In this document: piece by piece, positions 24,146 to 37,787 of the stretch
Layout: every line of letters starts with the position of its first letter
Position numbering within the stretch: position 1 is the stretch's first letter
Notes under the pieces: generated by a model
The model's input: only the letters and a program-made list of their open reading frames with translations
Told to the model about the DNA's origin: nothing
Database searches by the model: none
Source: Sipunculus nudus
Taxonomy: Eukaryota; Annelida; Sipuncula; Golfingiida; Sipunculidae
Direction: 5' to 3'
DNA: 64,000 nucleotides
NCBI GenBank assembly: GCA_026874595.1
Contig: CM049316.1
Coordinates: forward strand, 10,160,839 to 10,224,838
Program-made: the position numbers and the translations under genes

Positions 24146-25239
24146 GAAAGTACACAAAACATGCAAACGATTGGTATAGTTTATGTTGATTGACGTAATG
24201 CCAGAGGGTCGATATGACGCTATTATATATTATATGTGCGAAAAATCCTGCAGTCTTTTGTTAATCAACATATTCTTTATATCACATCTACATTCATTTG
24301 CTTTTAAGGGATAGTTAACACCACAGTTTGGACTAGCTTATCTCCTATTAAAAAAACAGAATTGTGTGCTTTTACAGATCGGTGCAAAATGGCACATTCC
24401 GTGTGAATATGAGACAAGCTACTTAAAAGACACGCGCCTATATTGAGAATATGGAGAGTTAAAAAAGCGTATATACAGATTTCATTTCCCCATGAACTAT
24501 TCGTTCATACTTCCACAACGGTCTTCGCGTAACCTGACAAAGTTGTATGAAGTAAATGACGGAAGAATGCTGTTTTAAGAGACAACAACACAATCTCGAA
24601 CTCATCAGTTCGAAACCTGACCTGCCCTTGTTGCTATTTAAATTTTCTTCATACGTTGGAAAATTAACTGAAAATAGAATAAAAGTAAAGTAATGTGGTC
24701 ATAGTCTGATACCGGGGGAGTTGGCAACAAATAAGGCCCCAATTATATATGATAGGTGCTAGACGGATATTTGTTCTAAATCTGCCTGCCGCTCACGACA
24801 AGTACCCGTTCACTCCTCGGTATAGAAGGCAAATCCTTGTGCAAGAGACTTTGGCCAGTAGTCAAGGAGACTGAAAATGACTCGAGCCCATTAACTTGCG
24901 GTCACAGGTTCAGCGCCGTAACCTTTACGCCAATAAGGTCCATGTGGAGCTCATTTAAAGGGGCATATTTCGAAATCTCACGCCTACGAACAAAAAGATA
25001 CTCCCTTGAACTTTTTTTTATAAAAATAGGTAAGAAAACAGCGCTCCACAAACACAATGTTCGTGGTCCGCAAAATAATCGTAACACATTATACAAATGC
25101 ATCTGACGGTCAAGTCAGACCAACCAGAGCCAGAGTTATGAAAAAAGCGTGATGCAACTAGTGATCTTGCAAATTCAGTACACATGTAAGAAACCACCTT
25201 AGGTGACGTGATTGAAAACATTGGCAACGCGTACTATAT

Positions 25240-25420
25240 TTATCAACAGCGTGTAGATAAAAAAGCTCATACATTCGTCATAGAGGTTTTACATAAGAAC
25301 GTTTCTGAACGGAAAAAAATATGAATATGTACACAGAGAAAGCAGCCATAGATACCATGCATTCTGCAGAAAAGGTAAGTGAATAACTGGCTTAAAGCTG
25401 ATTGGAATATTTACTATGGC
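25240..25420. repeat. Possible old dispersed repeat, copy 2
   Basis: Partner of 13455-13640. Strongly diverged; an alignment would be needed to fix its limits. Confidence 0.4.
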
Positions 25421-26022
25421 CAACTTTAGAATGATATGTTAGTACTGCTTACCCACAGAAAATGTATTTTTTTTAACAGTATCTTTGTTGACATTTCATT
25501 TAAAAAACTATGACACTACTAGTTTGCATCTGCCCAATCCTCAACAAAGATGTCATTCAAAGCGGCTCACTCATTTAAGGGATAAAAACCTCGAATATAG
25601 AGTTATTTTCACGAAATCGGGTAACAAGTTAAAGCACCATTTGTGTACCGAATGCAGAGAACTTGTTTTATCTTTAAAGAGCCGCACTTTTGGTTATCAC
25701 ACAAACGTCAGTTTGAACCGCAAATGACACAGACCGCTCAATAGGGCACTATGTCACTGTGAAGATATAGGCCCCTTAACGGCCGCGATGGCCTTTAGAC
25801 AAGTCCTATTCATCTGGTTGATGGACAGTGTATCTCATAAAGGTCAGTCGCAGTTAAAAGAAGAGAAAGTGGGAGGTTTAGTAGGGCCGTTTCGTCTGAG
25901 TGACACTTTACTGTCGTCAGCTATTGTTTAAAACTAAAAGCCTTCCTGACGTGATGTGGACGTCTCCGTTTCTAGCTGGTTATATATCTCATGTACATGT
26001 AGGACACCTGTGCAAAACATGT

Positions 26023-26850
26023 TGTTACGGAACTTATATCAACAGATCACGTATGTGTGATGAACATAAATTTTGTAATGGAAAAAAATCAGATTCTGTA
26101 ACACTTAGCAGCGTGAAATGTCTAGGGAAATGAATGAAGAAGTCAGTGGATTTTTGTTAACAAATAACTATAATTTATTCTTAAAACAACCCTAACATTA
26201 CAATACAATGACACAGTATAACAGCAGTATAACAGCAAATCAATACAATCACACAGTAAAAAAACAAACTGCACAGTACCTGGATACCACCACTGTCACA
26301 GCGATAAGTCCTTTAAAATGTGGAGGCAGTTCACAAAAATTCTCTCGGAGAATAACAGTCTAATCAATGTAAAGCTCTAATTACAATCCCGAAAGTAAAC
26401 TGAAGACTAAATAAGATTCGTCACAACTTCAGAAGAAAATCTGAAGAAAATCTTTAATTACCGTACTTATCGGAATAGGTCCCACCAACTGACATACACG
26501 CTTCTGTGTCCGCTGAAATATTCTCTCACCTCTCTCTCTCGGCTTTAAAACACAGCCCCCTATTTATAACTTCTCACCTCCAGCCGAGAACCTTCCATTG
26601 CTCGAACAATCTAAAGAATCTAACACAGTACACACGTTCAAAGAACATACCAGAACAAACAACGCTGTGTATCTAGGGTTCAACCTATGCGGATTAAACC
26701 AAGCCTGCACCGTCCGGCCAGGCGAGGCCGCCACAACACGAGCTACGCGTGGCACACAAACAAAATGCCAACAACACATGGAACATCCGTGTGCACAATA
26801 AAACAAATCATCTGTAAGACCGCTGCACAAAATAAAAGGGGCACCATGTA
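26023..26850 (-). mobile_element. Solo LTR of the same retrotransposon family
   Basis: Begins TGTTACGG and follows the LTR at 2411-3221 along its whole length with more differences than the two LTRs of the full element show between themselves. No gag or pol sequence is attached. It keeps the TATA box and the AATAAA signal (about 26.17 kb). The right end is uncertain (26845-26851) because the expected GTAACA end is mutated; ATGT lies just outside on both sides and may be the target duplication. Best explained by recombination between the LTRs of an older copy. Confidence 0.9.
26561..26568 (-). promoter_or_regulatory. TATA box in the solo LTR
   Basis: The minus strand reads TATAAATA followed by GGGGGCTGTGTTTTA, matching the promoter block of the 3' LTR at 2.93 kb. 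If active, it would transcribe leftward into the flank below 26.02 kb. Confidence 0.55.
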
Positions 26851-26851
26851 T

Positions 26852-29800
26852 ATGTGGTTTTATTAACTTTTTTATCTCCAATTTAGTACTGTTAGCATAG
26901 TAATGAGTCTCTTCTGTCGAAACAAAATGTTATACATGTTAGGAAGAGGCATACAAATAAGTACACCTGCATAACCTTTGCTCTCTAATAACACGACAGT
27001 TTGCTGCTTTTTATCTTCCGTTGTTGCACCAAACCGCACACCTAAGCAAAAATACCTGTAATCTAATTTCCCAACCAAACGTTCTACTTCATCCTTTACT
27101 GTTACCGATCATTTTTATGCACTTTTATTTGCCTAGTCTCATCAAAACATGTAATTATACATGTCAAAGACTGAAAGTTCCAATCACACTTATAGCGGTA
27201 TTTTTTTCTCCCTTTTCCTCCCTTGTACCTGAATATTAATTCAGTTATCCCGAGCATAAACCTTGTGTTTTTATCAGGAGCTGTAAAAATACCAATTTAG
27301 AAAACTCTAGGTCCCACGTTTCTGCCCTGTTAAAAATTAATCCAATAGAACAACTGGAGTTTAAGTCTAATGTTTGAGTTAAAAGTTTTTTTTTTTAATT
27401 TAAATTCACTCTTGGGCTGAATTCCTCATCTGGTCATGAACATTGCAGAAAGCCTAATGTGGGAGAGTCTGACAATGTTTCTTTTCGATGTTCTCTCTTT
27501 TTAATCGGTTTAAGAATATATATATATAGATGTTATAATGTGAATACAGTTTAAAAACGTTATGTATAAGACATGCATTATCAGAATCGAGGGACATGAG
27601 ACCCCATCCAGCCGAACACATGCAGACAGGTATGAAGGTTTATCCTCCTTGCGGTGGTAATTACCTTGGAAAACACAAATGCTGACTACTTGTTACACGA
27701 GTGTTTACATGAACATACAAATATGCAAATATCGCTGGATGTACATGCTGACTATCTGATATTTTGAAAAAAATGGCGATCACTTGTAATGTGTTATTTT
27801 TACTCTTTTTGTGAATCTGATTTCATTTTTTTACTTAAAATAACAAGAGAGTAGACTACAGCTGATCAGAGGAAATGTCTCCATCCTTGTCATTTTGTTA
27901 ATCGTTTCGGAAACCTGCAATATTATTGACGGTATAGGGTGCCCGAACAGGAGAGAGTTCGCATTGGTAATTCTTACATAAATCGACAACAAAAGCAATA
28001 CGTAAGGAAGAAAAGTGATACTTTGGAAGTCTTGTGATGCTTTCAAGAGGGTTTTTATATCAAAGGGTGTTTTACTGAGACAATTAACAAAGATAGGAGG
28101 AAGTATTATTGTCAGTTAAACTGTTGAAATGTCCTATGATCTGAGAAACCCTAGAACGACCGGATCTGCTGTTAATTATTTCACTTTGCTTCACAAGACT
28201 TCAAAAGAATTCAAAGATTTAATAGACAGCTTAAGTGTTGAAATATTCTTTGATATTTGTTATACTACCGGTAAGAAAGATTTTTGTCACTTTCAGAAAA
28301 CTGATCCCAAAGCCTGGTGTTCACTTAAACTCCTTCTTTGTAGATGTGAAAACTGCATACAGGAATAATACTTATTCTACATAATATCCTCCTTTTAAAG
28401 GAACTGCTTATTAGTCTCATAAAAACATTTGAACCTATTGTCTATTGTCAGCACTGGTGTAAAAGTAAGGCAAGCATCATGACAACAATAGGCTTATAAA
28501 TTAATCTTTTAACCATCGGCCCAATATTTTCCCCATAGCAATTTTTTTTAAGTAAGAAGCAGTGGTAGAAATTGGTTGTAAATTAAGTTTCGATGATTGT
28601 AAAAGACCGATGATCTATTATTAATCGTTTTTTATGTAACTTCTTCATTATCAGGAAATCTAATGTCTAGAATAATGCCTAAAATGTAGTGGTAATGACC
28701 GGAATGTTGACATGGTTGATATTCGTTTCACAAGATTAAGTTTTAATGCTATTTGCTGTTTGTACCCGGTCTATCTTCATTTCCGTCAGAAATAGAATAT
28801 TGTATCTTGAGAATAGTATCTCTTTGAATGTGCATACATACTTTTTATGATCCATTATGCAAGCATGCATCCAGTTCAATTAATTATAAAAGAAACGATG
28901 AAAAATTGACATTATCCATTGATTGACACACCACTCATGTATATTGTGCCTGCATTAATCAGTCAAAAAGCGTATTTGACATTAAGTTCGTGAGAAAATG
29001 TCAGTAACCTGCAGGATATGACGACCCCTTGTCAGCTTAATGTTTAAGAACAGGAAATGCCTCGTCGATTCACTCCTACCCACACACGATACACTTAAAC
29101 AAAGAATAGACAGTTTGACGTAATAAGTCACCGAGATAGAAGTCTCTCCTATGAATATTCTTGACTCTCATTATACAGCCAACGATCACACCTGGCTGTA
29201 AAGAAACTCGACAAAGACTTTTATGGGTCCTTCTTAAATGTACATTTTGAATTAGATGTGATATTCAGCAACTACTTCTGGGCGTTAAAGACATGGATTT
29301 AGATCCCATTTTGCTGGTGCATCTAAATTTCGACAAACTTTTAATTTGTATTTCTCCAACCATCTCTGTTAAGAACTTCCGAATTAACAAGATTTGCGAA
29401 CTTTTCTGGAAACTAGTCGAGCTATAATAAACCTGCCTATATTAGGCTTACTTTAAGATGATGATCTGGTTATACAAAAAAAAGGTTTAAAGATTTAAAA
29501 GATAAAAGAAAAACAAGGGTATTGGGCGAGACATGAGAATTATTCATTTATGAAGAAAACTGTAAGGCGATAATGAGGGTATCTCGGTAGATGAAAATAG
29601 ATGGATGATGCAGGAAAAAACGATTTCTTCTAATTGAAAGAGAAAACAATCAAACAAAGAAGAGTCACTAAAATACAAATATGCGAAAAAGAATAGACTT
29701 TATTACGAAAAGGCAAGTGTTTATAAGACTTCAAACATGGACCGTTTGCTGTATAAAATCTGATTTAACAACAAAGGGCAGGGATTGTTTAGGGACGGGG

Positions 29801-31353
29801 AATGGTGAAAGTGGAATGGCCGATATCCAGTTTACAAAATTTCCTTTCCAATATTAAAAAAAAAAAAGAACTGACCTAGATACATGTATTTCTGTGCTCA
29901 TTAATGTATAAGTATGGTAAATAGTTTCAAACAGGACGCCACTGGGTGATTTCATCCAACCGTTGACTTTATTTAAACTTCGAGATAATTCAGCATTCAT
30001 TTTATTAATAAAGATATTATAACTATTGTCTGTATACTCAGGTTAAATTCCATCAAATATATCAGCGGTTTAACTAAAATTTCCAAAATTTCATTATCAA
30101 AGCTACAGGCCTCCTTGGTACTTGATTGACATCGTTACATGGGAGTACATGTACTTGATTCACTTTATACATCGTAGGGTGAGCGTTGATAGAATTACTA
30201 CCAATTCTGATATCGATTTGTGGAGCGAAAATGACATTATATATGCCACTGAAGTAATATGGCATGGGTGATCTCACCTACGTGTCCTCAAGTCGTCCGG
30301 AAGTTGGACCTCACACGAGTTTCCTGGGGCGACGGCACGTTAGCAAAAACGCCAACCATAACTTGTTATTTCAATCAGTTTTGGTCTAGTTGCTGGAATT
30401 TTCATAACACTGCACCTGCATATTTACACCGTTCATTATTACACTATTCCATGCATACTACACAATTACCTTACGTTGTCCACAGTTAATTAAAAAGTTA
30501 AGGTTTCAGGGAACGTTAGGATGTCTGTAAAAACAAATCATGACTATGATAAATAGATAAGTATAGATAAATATAGATCAATAATTTTATCAAATCCTGA
30601 CTTTTCGGCTTAGGGATCGCAGGGTGCGCGCGACCACCCATTTTCAACCTGAAATATTAACATATATAAAAATCACGCGAAATACCGAAAACGCCCGAAT
30701 ATATCTATCTAAAGTTCTCTAATGACCCTAGAAAGCGGAGAGAAGTTGTTTAGACTTGGGCTGAACTGAACGTTCTATGGCCTGTTCTGTTGAACTTTTA
30801 ATGAAGATAAATATCAAACAAGGAATTATGCATTCATCATAGTTAATATGCTTACCTTATTTTTAAGTTATTCAGATATTCTATACGGACCTTTGTTTTT
30901 TACCAGGCCCGAAGGAAACTTCCACAACAGCTGAATATAATAGTCTACGGGCAATAAATGATTAATTAATACTTTGGGGATTATTTTATTTTTAGGATGA
31001 ACAAAAGATTTTTGTTTATGGTTCTGTATGAATGACACATTTAAATTAACCCAAGACTCGTAATTTTGACAAGACAATGATTTAATCAAAACTACCAAAG
31101 GCTGTTCATGAAGTTTAGCTGATTGGGCTTCCTGGCAGGGGAAATTACCCCAATAACGGACGGTCATAAACAGACTAGGACTGGCCAGGAAAATGAAGCA
31201 TTAACAGAAAAGACGAATTCAGCAACATGGCTAAAGAAAAATACCATTATTGCTTAATTGCACGTGACATGACCATTTGTCTTCTAAATGTTGTTCTTAC
31301 TAGCCCTAAGGCCCGTTCTGTCTATCTGTCAGCCTATCGGTCTGCCTGCCTGT

Positions 31354-31396
<43 letters not shown>

Positions 31397-34140
31397 TTCT
31401 CCACACAAAGAAGCGTGAATATACTGATGTTCGAAAGATACGTTAATAAGTGTATTAGACATTGCTATGGCCGAAAGAAAGTAACAGACAGACAGAAAAT
31501 CAACTATTTCAGACAATTATATCATTCACTAGGACTATTGATAACGAGTACAGGAATAAATATTATTCTCAGGAACAGAGAGAGTGCACACGCAGAGAAT
31601 CAGTTGACCAATTCACACCCCGTATATAGACTTATTTTGCCCCGGAACTAATCAAATATATAAGCTGAGATGCACATCTAGATGCAGGGGGGATATTAAC
31701 AGTGGACTAGTAGTCGATGGGGTCGTAATATCAACAAAACCTTAATATTAGCGTTATACTCATATTTTCGACATGCGACTCGTAACACCGGGTTTTCGTG
31801 TGTACGCAAAATGGCGTTCACCATGAGCGTTTTCGGCAAGCTGGGAGAACTACACATAACAGGGTCCGCTGTATGAGCGCGTCTGGACTACCCCGCCTGA
31901 AACATAGTTTTGTGGATTTAATAAATGATGCACGCACAGTGGTAACTCTATAAATGCAGGAAAGAATTTTAAAAAATACATAAATACGTTTAATATTTGG
32001 GAGAGAATTTAAAAAAAAATAACTGGCAATGGTAAAACAAATGGTTTCTAAGGCAAATCAGACGTAAAATTTGACTTTAATTTTCATTAGAAATACCCGT
32101 TTTGAGCATCAGTCGCTCGTGAATTTCTGTCAAGAAAATAAGACGATACCATCTTCCATAAATTTTCGTTTTTTGAAGCGTTTTTTTTTCTGTTTGAAAA
32201 AAAAAACAGTTCTGTCATTATCTTGTCCCCTGATCATTTGAAGTTTTTGTTAATAATATGTAATAAAAATTGGCCTTATCGCACTAATTTCCAAACAAAG
32301 GTATCTAGGAATAAAGATTACATGATCATAAAAGTACAAAAACGGGTTCTTGTTGATGCGTATTAGAACAATAGGTAAATAAACAAGTTTATTGGTCGGC
32401 CTCTTATTTCCCGGTGTCTCGGACGGTTTATGTCTTGTGTTACAATTTAAGACGTTCTGTGCTATATCTTATATTACCAGTTTATATCTTCCTCCAGGCA
32501 ATTAGTATATTGCTTAAATGCACTGGGATGGAATGCATTAGGTAATTGTTGGAAAAAAAAATCATTACCGGGGAAGCTCTATTCTGCAGAACAATAAGCG
32601 TTAATCCACGATGAAAAAGAAAGAAGATTGTAATGATAAGAAAGCTTTCAGTTTTTTTTTCAGCAATATTTGCATTTCCAATAAATAAGGAATTGAAAAG
32701 AGAAGAAGAACTGGCCACATATGGTTATTAAGCTACGATTTGTGTACTCTTTACTGTGAAAGACACAGGTGATACTGGTTTTGAAAAAAAAACACACAAA
32801 TGATAATTTTCAAATTTCACGATGATTTTCATTTTCGAGTCTTTCAGTGCTCAATATTGCACACAGCTGTATTCTGGATTAAAAATTTACCATATTCACA
32901 AAAGAATATTTATTGAGTCATAGTCAGGAGCGGACACAAGATTTTAGAAAAGTGCGTGCATGTACAACCCCTGCCTCAGGTAAACAAGTATACCAGGAGT
33001 GATATTAGACATTGTACATAAATCTCGAATGCAGAATTATTGGAAAGAAATCCCCCGCTGTTTTTCTTTATCAAGTGTATATTATTCTATTCCTCATAAC
33101 CTAATCCGCAAATGAACGTCATTAGTACCGTGTATATTTAAAGGTACATAAACATTTGCAATAAAATGTGCACTATCTCACCATCAGCTCCCAGGACACA
33201 CTTGCTTGCTATCTCCAATTAAATTATTTTATACGTTGTTTTAGTACCATATGTGTGAGTAAACATAGTCACTGCATGACCAGAGGTACAATCAAGCACA
33301 TGGCAACTACAGGCAAACAAGGTGGAAATAAAATGAAAGAAAAAACACAGATTAACATCGGTTTGAAAATCTTTGTTTGTTAAGTCGTGCAGTACGGCCA
33401 CTGTAGTGGCATGGGCGCCGTGTATATATTCTGTACCCCTGATCGAGCCCGATGCAAACGCAGTCACAAACGGTTATAGAACGAACTATTGTTGGTTATC
33501 ATAATATTGTAAGGTGAAAATACAGTATTTCGATCTAAATGAAACAAACTTGGTATGTGAATAAGTCCATTGAAAATTGTCTGTAGGAAGGGAGTGTTCA
33601 GGTGTTGGAGCATATGCACTGGAAGAGAAGCTCCCTGCGCGAAACCCAACAGCGATGTAATTAAAAACAGTCCATCCCTGGAAGCTGTCATATTCCCAGC
33701 GCAGCCATACGGCAGCTAATCCATATAATGGACACGATAGCTTCCAATGTTATTAAAATGTCTCTCCAGTACATACCTTTAAACGATCCCATTTCGGTTC
33801 TGTCTGTAAGCCGTAATGCTGTTTCTTTGTCCGCGGGAGCCAGGCTACTTTGGCAGGACTGCGCACCGACTACGTATCCGTCATTCCAGGAACTTTAATA
33901 TGTAAAAATGATGAGTCTTTTCTCCTAGTCAATCCTTTGCTAAATGTACCCTAAAAGTCATACGCGCGCCAATGTATTTTTTTCTCTGTTTAATTTAAAA
34001 GTATTCTATCACACAGAGCTTTTAGATAGTGTTCTCGAAAAAGAAGATATGTGAACTAACTAGTTAATAGGCTTGCTTTATTTTAATTTTTTAAAGATTT
34101 TTTTTTACTTTTCCAATGTAATATATCCCATATGTTTTAG
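26852..34140. other. Gene-free interval
   Basis: No recognisable gene. It contains the CT microsatellite and a GATA-rich patch near 30.54-30.58 kb (GATAAATAGATAAGTATAGA). Only short chance frames. Confidence 0.55.
31359..31390. repeat. (CT)16 microsatellite
   Basis: An uninterrupted CT dinucleotide run, preceded by CTGCCTGCCTGTCT and followed by GTCTCTTTCT. GA/CT repeats can bind GAGA-type factors, but nothing else here suggests a promoter. Confidence 0.95.
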
Positions 34141-34149
34141 CGAAACTGT

Positions 34150-34245
34150 GAGCTTATGCGATAACGCAGCGTCCTCCGTCCGCCGTCGTCCGAACGTTAA
34201 CCCGTGCTGTCTCAAAAACCGTCGAAGCTAGGAGCGCCAATTTTT
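34150..34245. repeat. Dispersed GTCCGTC-type repeat fragment
   Basis: Contains CGTCCTCCGTCCGCCGTCGTCC followed by GTCTCAAAAACCGTCGAAGCTAG. The run of CCGTC words followed by a 'CAAAAACCG' segment resembles a dispersed repeat class common in mollusc genomes. Related fragments occur at 57.33-57.63 and 62.77-62.96 kb. Confidence 0.45.
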
Positions 34246-34332
34246 TTAAAGATTATATTTATTATATTTTTATATTCATTATTACTTATAGTTCATATAT
34301 TACGTATCTAGTTCATATATTATTACATAATA

Positions 34333-34337
<5 letters not shown>

Positions 34338-34371
<34 letters not shown>

Positions 34372-34457
34372 ATAATATTTTTCATATATAATCACGTATA
34401 TGAATATATATTACATATATAGTAATAAAAGTAAATATATAATGGGGAATATAATAT

Positions 34458-34520
<63 letters not shown>
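34338..34520. repeat. AT microsatellites in an AT-only block
   Basis: Two (TA)n runs (34338-34366 and 34461-34520, the latter 30 units) inside a stretch from about 34.24 to 34.56 kb that is nearly pure A/T with many ATATAT and TAATAT words. It is a possible cruciform or scaffold-attachment type sequence. It lies about 550 bp upstream of the minisatellite. Confidence 0.9.
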
Positions 34521-34522
<2 letters not shown>

Positions 34523-35015
34523 CTTCATACCCATCAACCGCTAACCCATTATATAATATAATCACCCTGTTCTCGAATTTCTGGATCCGCCACTAAGGGA
34601 GATGCCCCCAAGCCAAGCAGGGTGCCGAATAGAGATATCCGAGGAATCCAGACAACAACAGTACCACATCCGTTTGCAGACGCGACAACTCGGACCACGC
34701 AAATTTCAATAAAGAATTACCCCAGTTTTTCATTATCGTCAGATGTTGAATCCTGATACGAACCTGAATAATCACAGAATCAAACTTGCCGTGTTCTACA
34801 CACTTCATACTTCACTGACTCGGTTAACATTTTGTAGGATAATAGATACCCCTCCTCGCTCTCTATAAGGGGTCGCACCCATTGATGCCCAAATGATAAT
34901 TCACAGCCAGGGAGTAAGAAAGTGGGACCTGAGCACTCACTAGTTGGCGGGCCTGGAGGGTAGACCCCTATGGCCCGCAGGTTAGTCACTTAGGGGGTAG
35001 CTGGGGTCCCTACGT

Positions 35016-37787
35016 ATGTTTAAGGAAATGGAGATCGTTAAGAAAATGGTGAATGGAGTAGCCTGCAACACTTCAGTTGCAGTTATCTATACCACCTGTT
35101 TCAATCATTTAGGAGTTATCTATACCACCTGTTTCAATCATGTAGGAGTTATCTATACCACCTGTTCCAATCATTTAGGAGTTATCTATACCACCTGTTT
35201 CAATCATTTAGGAGTTATCTTTACCACCTGTTTCAATCATTTAGGAGTTATCTATACCACCTGTTCCAATCATTTAGGAGTTATCTATACCATCTGTTTC
35301 AATCATTTAGGAGTTATCTATACCACTTGTTTCAATCATTTAGGAGTTATCTATACCACCTGTTTCAATCATATAGGAGTTATCTATACCACCTGTTCCA
35401 ATCATTTAGGAGTTATCTATACCACCTGTTCCAATCATTTAGGAGTTATCTATACCACCTGTTCCAATCATTTAGGAGTTATCTATACCACCTGTTCCAA
35501 TCATTTAGGAGTTATCTATACCACCTGTTCCAATCATTTAGGAGTTATCTATACCACCTGTTTCAATCATATAGGAGTTATCTATACCACCTGTTCCAAT
35601 CATTTAGGAGTTATCTATACCACCTGTTCCAATCATTTAGGAGTTATCTATACCACCTGTTCCAATCATTTAGGAGTTATCTATACCACCTGTTCCAATC
35701 ATTTAGGAGTTATCTATACCACCTGTTTCAATCATATAGGAGTTATCTATACCACCTGTTTCAATCATTTAGGAGTTATCTATACCACCTGTTTCAATCA
35801 TTTAGGAGTTATCTATACCACCTGTTCCAATCATTTAGGAGTTATCTATACCACCTGTTCCAATCATTTAGGAGTTATCTTTACCACCTGTTTCAATCAT
35901 ATAGGAGTTATCTATACCACCTGTTTCAATCATTTAGGAGCTATCTATACCACCTGTTTCAATCATTTAGGAGTTATCTATACCACCTGTTCCAATCATT
36001 TAGGAGTTATCTATACCACCTGTTCCAATCATTTAGGAGTTATCTATACCACCTGTTTCAATCATATTGGAGTTATCTATACCACCTGTTTCAATCATTT
36101 AGGAGTTATCTATACCACCTGTTTCAATCATTTAGGAGTTATCTATACCACCTGTTCCAATCATTTAGGAGTTATCTATACCACCTGTTTCAATCATTTA
36201 GGAGTTATCTATACCACCTGTTCCAATCATTTAGGAGTTATCTATACCACCTGTTTCAATCATTTAGGAGTTATCTATACCACCTGTTCCAATCATTTAG
36301 GAGTTATCTATACCACCTGTTTCAATCATATAGGAGTTATCTATACCACCTGTTCCAATCATTTAGGAGTTATCTATACCACCTGTTTCAATCATTTAGG
36401 AGTTATCTATACCACCTGTTCCAATCATTTAGGAGTTATCTATACCACCTGTTCCAATCATTTAGGAGTTATCTATACCACCTGTTTCAATCATTTAGGA
36501 GTTATCTATACTACCTGTTCCAATCATTTAGGAGTTATCTATACCACCTGTTCCAATCATTTAGGAGTTATCTATACCACCTGTTCCAATCATTTAGGAG
36601 TTATCTATACCACCTGTTCCAATCATTTAGGAGTTATCTATACCACCTGTTTCAATCATATAGGAGTTATCTATACCACCTGTTCCAATCATTTAGGAGT
36701 TATCTATACCACCTGTTTCAATCATTTAGGAGTTATCTATACCACCTGTTCCAATCATTTAGGAGTTATCTATACCACCTGTTCCAATCATTTAGGAGTT
36801 ATCTATACCACCTGTTCCAATCATTTAGGAGTTATCTATACCACCTGTTCCAATCATTTAGGAGTTATCTATAACACCTGTTCCAATCATTTAGGAGTTA
36901 TCTTTACCACCTGTTCCAATCATTTAGGAGTTATCTATACCACCTGTTTCAATCATTTAGGAGTTATCTATACTACCTGTTCCAATCATTTAGGAGTTAT
37001 CTATACCACCTGTTCCAATCATTTAGGAGTTATCTATACCACCTGTTCCAATCATTTAGGAGTTATCTATACCACCTGTTCCAATCATTTAGGAGTTATC
37101 TATACCACCTGTTTCAATCATTTAGGAGTTATCTATACCACCTGTTCCAATCATTTAGGAGTTATCTATACCACCTGTTTCAATCATTTAGGAGTTATCT
37201 ATACCACCTGTTTCAATCATTTAGGAGTTATCTATACCACCTGTTCCAATCATTTAGGAGTTATCTATACCACCTGTTCCAATCATTTAGGAGTTATCTA
37301 TACCACCTGTTTCAATCATTTAGGAGTTATCTATACCACCTGTTCCAATCATTTAGGAGTTATCTATACCACCTGTTCCAATCATTTAGGAGTTATCTGT
37401 ACCACCTGTTTCAATCATTTAGGAGTTATCTATACCACCTGTTCCAATCATTTAGGAGTTATCTATACCACCTGTTTCAATCATGTAGGAGTTATCTATA
37501 CCACCTGTTCCAATCATTTAGGAGTTATCTATAACACCTGTTTCAATCATTTAGGAGTTATCTTTACCACCTGTTTCAATCATTTAGGAGTTATCTATAC
37601 CACCTGTTCCAATCATTTAGGAGTTATCTATACCATCTGTTTCAATCATTTAGGAGTTATCTATACCACTTGTTTCAATCATTTAGGAGTTATCTATACC
37701 ACCTGTTCCAATCATTTAGGAGTAATCTATACCACCTGTTCCAATCATTTAGGAGTTATCTATACCACCTGTTCCAAAATAATTTAG
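35016..37787 (+). other. 923-codon open frame through the minisatellite, probably non-coding
   Basis: Starts with 22 non-repeat residues (MFKEMEIVKKMVNGVACNTSVA) and then reads 82 copies of VIYTTC(F/S)NH(L/I/V)G before a 2-bp indel ends it. There is no signal peptide, known domain or splice context. Two of the three plus frames are open, and the second gives an FRSYLYHLFQS repeat. Most unit differences change the amino acid (F/S, L/I/V, Y/F, T/I, T/N), with few silent changes, the reverse of what protein selection produces. I therefore treat the frame as a by-product of a 33-bp unit lacking stops. Only expression data could overturn this. Confidence 0.85.

Larger units (their letters stand above)
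8968..26022. other. Gene-free interval between retrotransposon and solo LTR
   Basis: Seventeen kilobases with no frame above about 112 codons and none resembling a known protein. It holds the dispersed repeats at 9.8, 13.5, 19.3 and 23.9 kb, the poly-C run, the E-box cluster and small direct repeats listed separately. CpG content is normal for its GC. The 105-codon minus frame at 12885-13202 and the 112-codon plus frame at 10809-11147 have no domain or conservation that I can see. Confidence 0.55.

Noticed and set aside
35327-36874. Second long plus-strand frame reading an FRSYLYHLFQS repeat.
   Set aside because: It is another reading frame of the same 33-bp unit; two of three plus frames lack stops by composition.
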